In this document: in pieces, positions 29,744-32,297 of the stretch | Numbering within the stretch: the stretch's first letter is position 1 | How the letters are laid out: each line of letters opens with the position of its first letter | NCBI GenBank assembly: GCA_964625755.1 | Contig: CAZVBR010000005.1 | Location: forward strand, 1-32,297 | Reading direction: 5' to 3' | Origin: CAZVBR01 sp964625755 | Lineage (GTDB): Bacteria; Patescibacteriota; Minisyncoccia; Phycocordibacterales; XYD1-FULL-46-19 | Length of the DNA: 32,297 bases | The notes under the pieces: model-generated | Databases searched by the model: none | Told to the model about the DNA's origin: nothing | The model's input: the letters and a program-made list of their open reading frames with translations, nothing else | Position numbers and translations under genes: made by a program

Positions 29744-30769
29744 ATGCCAGTAGGTCACAACGTGAGGGTCAAGAGGATGAGAAAGGTTCTGAGCCCCCGA
29801 GAGGTAAGGGAAGAATTACCGGTGCCACATGTCTTGGCGCAAAAGACTATCCAACACCGAAGTGAGATAGCCAAGATCTTGCATCAGACCGATGACAGAT
29901 TTTTGGTCGTCGTAGGGCCGTGTTCAATTCATGACACGGAGGCTTCTTTGGAGTATGCCGGCAAATTGGCCGAACTCCAAAGGAGGCTAAGAAAGATCAA
30001 GGTGGTTATGAGGACTTATTTTGAAAAGCCTCGAACCACCATCGGTTGGAAAGGGTTGATAAATGACCCGGATGTATCTGGAGGTTTTGACATTGAATCC
30101 GGTTTGCGTCGGGCCAGGGAGCTGTTGATCGAGGTGGTAAAAAAAGATCTTCCGGTGGGAACGGAGTTTCTGGACCCGACCACTCCGCAGTATTTTTCGG
30201 AGCTGGTTTCTTGGGCCTCTATTGGGGCCAGAACTACCGAAAGTCAAACTCATCGACAGATGGCCAGCGGGCTTTCCATGCCGGTGGGGTATAAAAATGC
30301 CACTTCCGGAGAAATACTGACGGCGGTCAATGCTATGGTGAGTGCAAGAAATCCTCATCATTTCCTGGGGGTGGACGATGACGGATGCAATTGCATTGTC
30401 GAGACCACCGGCAACCCGGACGGCCATCTGATCTTAAGAGGTGGCGAGGTTCCGAATTATTTCCCGGAATCGATTCGGAAAGCCACCCGGGCACTTCTCG
30501 ACCATAACATGCAACCCAGCCTTCTGGTCGACTGTTCTCATGCCAATTGCGAGCGGAAGTCCTCAAACCAGGTCAAGGTTTGGGATTCCATTATCTCGCA
30601 GCGGAAGGAAAATCCCAATATCATTGGGGCGATGTTGGAGTCGTTCCTTTTTGAGGGGAAACAAGCTCCGAATTCGTCGGAGTTGCGATACGGTGTATCG
30701 ATAACTGATGAGTGCTTGTCTTGGGAGCAAACCCGGGGATTACTCCTCGAGGCCGAAGCTCGGCTTTAG
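29744..30769 (+). CDS. aroG: 3-deoxy-7-phosphoheptulonate synthase, AroF/G/H type (DAHP synthase)
   Basis: The 341-residue enzyme condenses phosphoenolpyruvate and erythrose 4-phosphate to DAHP, the first step of the shikimate pathway. Conserved blocks: VVGPCSIHD, VMRTYFEKPRTTIGWKGLIN, WASIGARTTESQTHRQMASG, SGLSMPVGYKNATSG, LRGGEVPNY, VDCSHANCERKSSNQVKVW and SITDECLSWEQT. It is of the E. coli AroF/G/H type, whose members are feedback-inhibited by single aromatic amino acids. Symbol aroG is used generically; the isozyme cannot be told. A clear Shine-Dalgarno AAAGGAGGT (29730-29738) precedes ATG 29744. The aromatic leader peptide and attenuator are just upstream and a terminator follows. No other shikimate gene is in the window. 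Confidence 0.95.
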   Translation: MPVGHNVRVKRMRKVLSPREVREELPVPHVLAQKTIQHRSEIAKILHQTDDRFLVVVGPCSIHDTEASLEYAGKLAELQRRLRKIKVVMRTYFEKPRTTIGWKGLINDPDVSGGFDIESGLRRARELLIEVVKKDLPVGTEFLDPTTPQYFSELVSWASIGARTTESQTHRQMASGLSMPVGYKNATSGEILTAVNAMVSARNPHHFLGVDDDGCNCIVETTGNPDGHLILRGGEVPNYFPESIRKATRALLDHNMQPSLLVDCSHANCERKSSNQVKVWDSIISQRKENPNIIGAMLESFLFEGKQAPNSSELRYGVSITDECLSWEQTRGLLLEAEARL

Positions 30770-30783
30770 GGGTTCCTGTGGTC

Positions 30784-30812
30784 GGGGCGCGTCGAGACTA
30801 TCGACGCGCCCC
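30784..30812 (+). terminator. Intrinsic terminator after DAHP synthase
   Basis: GGGGCGCGTCGA (30784-30795) pairs perfectly with TCGACGCGCCCC (30801-30812), a 12-base GC stem with a 5-base loop, followed by AATTTGTT. Confidence 0.88.
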
Positions 30813-30825
30813 AATTTGTTCTAAG

Positions 30826-30853
30826 TTGACAGTGAAAAGTTGATGGATACAAT
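30826..30853 (+). promoter_or_regulatory. Promoter of the Ile-leader unit
   Basis: TTGACA (30826-30831) and TACAAT (30848-30853) are separated by 16 bases. The leader ATG (30867) is 14 bases after the -10, so this leader has a very short untranslated region. Confidence 0.75.
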
Positions 30854-30866
30854 AAAATTAAAAGTT

Positions 30867-30917
30867 ATGAAAATATTACCCTCGAGCTTGATAATAATTA
30901 TCATTAACCCGGTTTAA
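30867..30917 (+). CDS. Isoleucine-rich leader peptide (putative attenuator)
   Basis: This 16-residue open reading frame ends SSLIIIIINPV and holds six Ile, five of them consecutive (ATA ATA ATT ATC ATT, 30891-30905), plus two Leu. The stop (30915-30917) is directly followed by the G-rich antiterminator segment. A run of five Ile codons of three kinds is unlikely by chance and is typical of leaders that measure charged tRNA-Ile, as in ilv operons. It precedes a 102-residue unknown protein, not an ilv gene. Confidence 0.62.
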   Translation: MKILPSSLIIIIINPV

Positions 30918-30967
30918 GGGAGGGGTGGGTAAGCGTTTCATCCCCTTCTTTGAGGGGATTTTGCTTT
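30918..30967 (+). promoter_or_regulatory. Attenuator-like hairpins after the Ile leader
   Basis: The terminator-like stem is ATCCCCT (30940-30946) pairing with AGGGGAT (30953-30959), then TTTTGCTTT. The competing pair is GGGAGGGG (30918-30925) with CCCCTTCT (30942-30949), 8 pairs including two G-U. The segment starts right after the leader stop, so a ribosome there would mask it. It is weaker than the other two attenuators. Confidence 0.5.
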
Positions 30968-30970
30968 GGG

Positions 30971-31029
30971 TTGATACGGTGTTTGTGGTGTAAAGATCGT
31001 ATTAACTTAGAGCAAATGGGTTGCTCTAA
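30971..31029 (+). promoter_or_regulatory. Two further hairpins in the 5' leader of the 102-aa gene
   Basis: TTGATACG (30971-30978) pairs with CGTATTAA (30998-31005, one G-U), and TTAGAGCAA (31007-31015) pairs perfectly with TTGCTCTAA (31021-31029). The ribosome-binding site AGGAGG (31051-31056) follows 21 bases later. They may hold the leader open or take part in control of translation. Confidence 0.45.
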
Positions 31030-31061
31030 AAAATGATAAGAGGTCTTTAGAGGAGGTTTTT

Positions 31062-31370
31062 ATGGAGAACGGCAAGGTGTTGTCAGTCCAGTTTCAAGCC
31101 GGGCACAATGAGGAAGGTTTGACGAGGGTGACATTTCTCTCCGGGGCGGTTGTTTCCGGGCGCGATCTCAAGGAGGTATTTTCTCGTCAGTTGTCGGACT
31201 GGACGGTCAAGAATGTCAAGATCGTTCACAACGGTGACAGTGACATGCCTTTTGAGATCATCTTGAAGGGGTCTGTAGGCGATGGGACATACGGTAAGGA
31301 GCTTATAGCGGGTGGGGAGTCTCTCCCGGTGGCAATGACAAGGCTGTTGGTGCTGGCCGAAGAAGTCTGA
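31062..31370 (+). CDS. Hypothetical protein downstream of the Ile-type attenuator
   Basis: I assign no family to this 102-residue soluble protein. It has an N-terminal beta-rich half (KVLSVQFQAGHNEEGLTRVT, SGAVVSGRDLKEV), a central VKNVKIVHNGDSDMPFEIIL, and an Ala/Leu-rich C-terminal helix (SLPVAMTRLLVLAEEV). AGGAGG (31051-31056) is a strong Shine-Dalgarno five bases ahead of the ATG. It stands alone between the leader region and the terminator at 31393-31425, so the attenuator would control only this protein. Confidence 0.7.
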   Translation: MENGKVLSVQFQAGHNEEGLTRVTFLSGAVVSGRDLKEVFSRQLSDWTVKNVKIVHNGDSDMPFEIILKGSVGDGTYGKELIAGGESLPVAMTRLLVLAEEV

Positions 31371-31392
31371 CACCTGCCTACGTTATGTTAAG

Positions 31393-31425
31393 CCGCCAAA
31401 CAGTGACCAAAGCACTGTTTGGCGG
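31393..31425 (+). terminator. Intrinsic terminator after the 102-aa gene
   Basis: CCGCCAAACAGTG (31393-31405) pairs perfectly with CACTGTTTGGCGG (31413-31425), a 13-base stem with a 7-base loop. The U-tract is short (TCTGTCGTT). Confidence 0.85.
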
Positions 31426-31485
31426 TCTGTCGTTATGGGTGTAAAATATGATCTTATAATTATTAAGATCAGCTATTGACCGATC

Positions 31486-32013
31486 TTAAAAACCCGGAAT
31501 ATTTGAAAATACGTGACCGGTTGTTACACCCAAAATGATGGCCAGGCCGCCGATCAAACTCATTTCCACGGCATTTCGTAATCGGTTGGTTTGAGATAAA
31601 CGTCCGCCAATAAGACCGATTATGAACAAAGAGACCAGTGATAGAAGTATTGACACCGGAAGAGCTAAAAGGGGGTCGAATAAAATGTACGGAAACAACG
31701 GAATTGAGCCCATCAAAGAATAAGAAAAGAACATGACCATACCGGCTTTCCCGGAATGTTTTAAAGGGATGTTCGTGCCTTTTAAGTATTCTCGGGCGGA
31801 ATTATCAGAGAGGATGCTCCCGGCTGACATGGAAAAGGCCGAAACCAAGATCATAATGACTCCCACCAGAAAGATCGTGCCTTTTGATAACTCGGCAGCT
31901 GTTATTCCGGATAACATGCCGGCGGTTGAAACTAAGCTATCTTCAGTTCCAAAGATAAAATTTCTGATGTAATTGGCTTCGTCTTCCTTTTTTGGCTGCT
32001 GGTCATCTGTCAT
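31486..32013 (-). CDS. VIT-family (CCC1-like) metal transporter
   Basis: The 175-residue polytopic membrane protein is of the vacuolar iron transporter family. The N-terminus NYIRNFIFGTEDSLVSTAGM matches the family's RxxxxGxxDGLVxxxxL motif, followed by GVIMILVSAFSMSAGSILSD with the ASAFSMAAGxY-like block. About five helices are present. The cytosolic metal-binding loop between TM2 and TM3 is much shorter than in plant VIT1 (as in many bacterial members). It probably moves Fe2+ or Mn2+ out of the cytoplasm, but substrate specificity is an inference. It is convergent with the 102-aa gene and is transcribed toward it. Confidence 0.87.
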   Translation of the reverse strand: MTDDQQPKKEDEANYIRNFIFGTEDSLVSTAGMLSGITAAELSKGTIFLVGVIMILVSAFSMSAGSILSDNSAREYLKGTNIPLKHSGKAGMVMFFSYSLMGSIPLFPYILFDPLLALPVSILLSLVSLFIIGLIGGRLSQTNRLRNAVEMSLIGGLAIILGVTTGHVFSNIPGF

Positions 32014-32154
32014 AAGTTTGATATTAACATATTTCTATCTGATAAATAAGTCGGGCCGATCGATCTTGTTGAAAAAGTTTTGGGTTTATTTATTTTGGTA
32101 AACGATCAGAGGTTGCTGATTTGGGTAAAAAATATTTTAATCTAGCACAGAATT

Positions 32155-32297
32155 CTCCGCAGCTTGGCTGCGGAGATGAATGCGCGACGAAGGGATGTCA
32201 AGGGAAACTGTAATTTCCCTTGTGGCGGAGAGCAGCCGAGCCCCGAGCCCCTCCTGAGGGGCTCGGGGCTCGGCGTTGAGAACCGAGGGGTTCTCAA
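32155..32297 (+). repeat. Cluster of four perfect hairpins at the scaffold end
   Basis: The hairpins are CTCCGCAGC/GCTGCGGAG (32155-32175, 3-base loop), CAAGGGAAA/TTTCCCTTG (32199-32222), a 17-base pair stem 32235-32251/32258-32274 (GC-rich, contains a repeated GAGCCCC), and TTGAGAACC/GGTTCTCAA (32276-32297) that ends exactly at the window end. No coding frame is associated. The stretch 32014-32154 before it is AT-rich intergenic sequence in which I see nothing else. A structured RNA or mobile-element end is possible; repeats here could also explain why the assembly stops. Confidence 0.75.

Noticed and set aside
32014..32160. Possible TnpB C-terminus next to the terminal hairpins.
   Set aside because: No reading frame with the zinc-ribbon or DRD-like motifs of TnpB is present on either strand in this stretch, so the mobile-element idea remains unproven.
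1..32297. tRNA, rRNA and CRISPR arrays.
   Set aside because: I saw no T-loop GTTCGAATC-type motif in a cloverleaf context, no rRNA signature and no regularly spaced repeats.

Overview
The window looks like a scaffold from an uncultivated, small-genome bacterium, most probably a Candidate Phyla Radiation (Patescibacteria) member. This is an inference from gene content: an S74-domain surface protein, a PIF1-like helicase with a C-terminal helix-turn-helix region, a divergent SAM-hydrolase-like protein, RND and MacAB-type exporters without an outer-membrane channel gene, small thioredoxin-fold membrane proteins, and many genes without a Shine-Dalgarno site. TGA is used as a normal stop, so this is not a lineage with UGA recoded to glycine. 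The scaffold starts inside a gene, carries two 100-N assembly gaps (1276-1375 and 7794-7893) and ends in a cluster of perfect hairpins.

Layout. 1-1961: 3' end of an S74 autoproteolytic surface protein, then ridA-ilvA (ilvA interrupted by a gap). 2041-7377: a TetR-controlled RND efflux operon with a palindromic operator just after the -10 box. 7397-9009: a cupin cut by the second gap, a possible structured small RNA, and a TVP38/DedA-family membrane protein. 9135-12940: a divergent purC with its own promoter and terminator, an HRDC-XseA fusion with xseB, and a SAM-hydrolase-like gene. 13000-14286 (minus): a TrmA/RlmD-type RNA methyltransferase. 14377-16374: a conserved uncharacterised protein and three small membrane or lysine-rich proteins. 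16451-21894: a MacA-MacB-like exporter (fusion protein, ATPase, two permeases) and a YgjP-type metallopeptidase. 21954-24629: an ArsR-controlled thiol-redox operon with two near-duplicate thioredoxin-like proteins and a DsbD/CcdA-like membrane protein. 24689-29007: the PIF1-like helicase, small proteins, a degenerate thioredoxin-fold protein, a PAP2 phosphatase and a CMP kinase-like gene. 31486-32013 (minus): a VIT-family transporter.

The most striking part is 29004-31425. Three consecutive single-gene units each have a promoter, a very short open reading frame loaded with one class of amino-acid codon, a terminator-like hairpin, and an upstream segment able to pair with the terminator's left arm. 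This is the architecture of ribosome-mediated transcription attenuation. The leaders are Leu-rich (7 of 25 residues, before a 64-aa protein), Phe/Tyr/Trp-rich (YFFGFFFWFPEF core, before a type I DAHP synthase) and Ile-rich (five Ile codons in a row, before a 102-aa protein). The DAHP synthase case makes biological sense because that enzyme begins aromatic amino-acid synthesis. The other two controlled genes are unknown. Two of the leaders begin at, or within about a base of, the expected transcription start, and several other genes in the window share that leaderless geometry.

Other notable points are a shared domain of about 110-120 residues inserted in the coiled-coil hairpin of both membrane-fusion proteins, a 164-bp tract identical between the two MacB-like permeases, and a 134-bp tract identical between the two thioredoxin-like genes.
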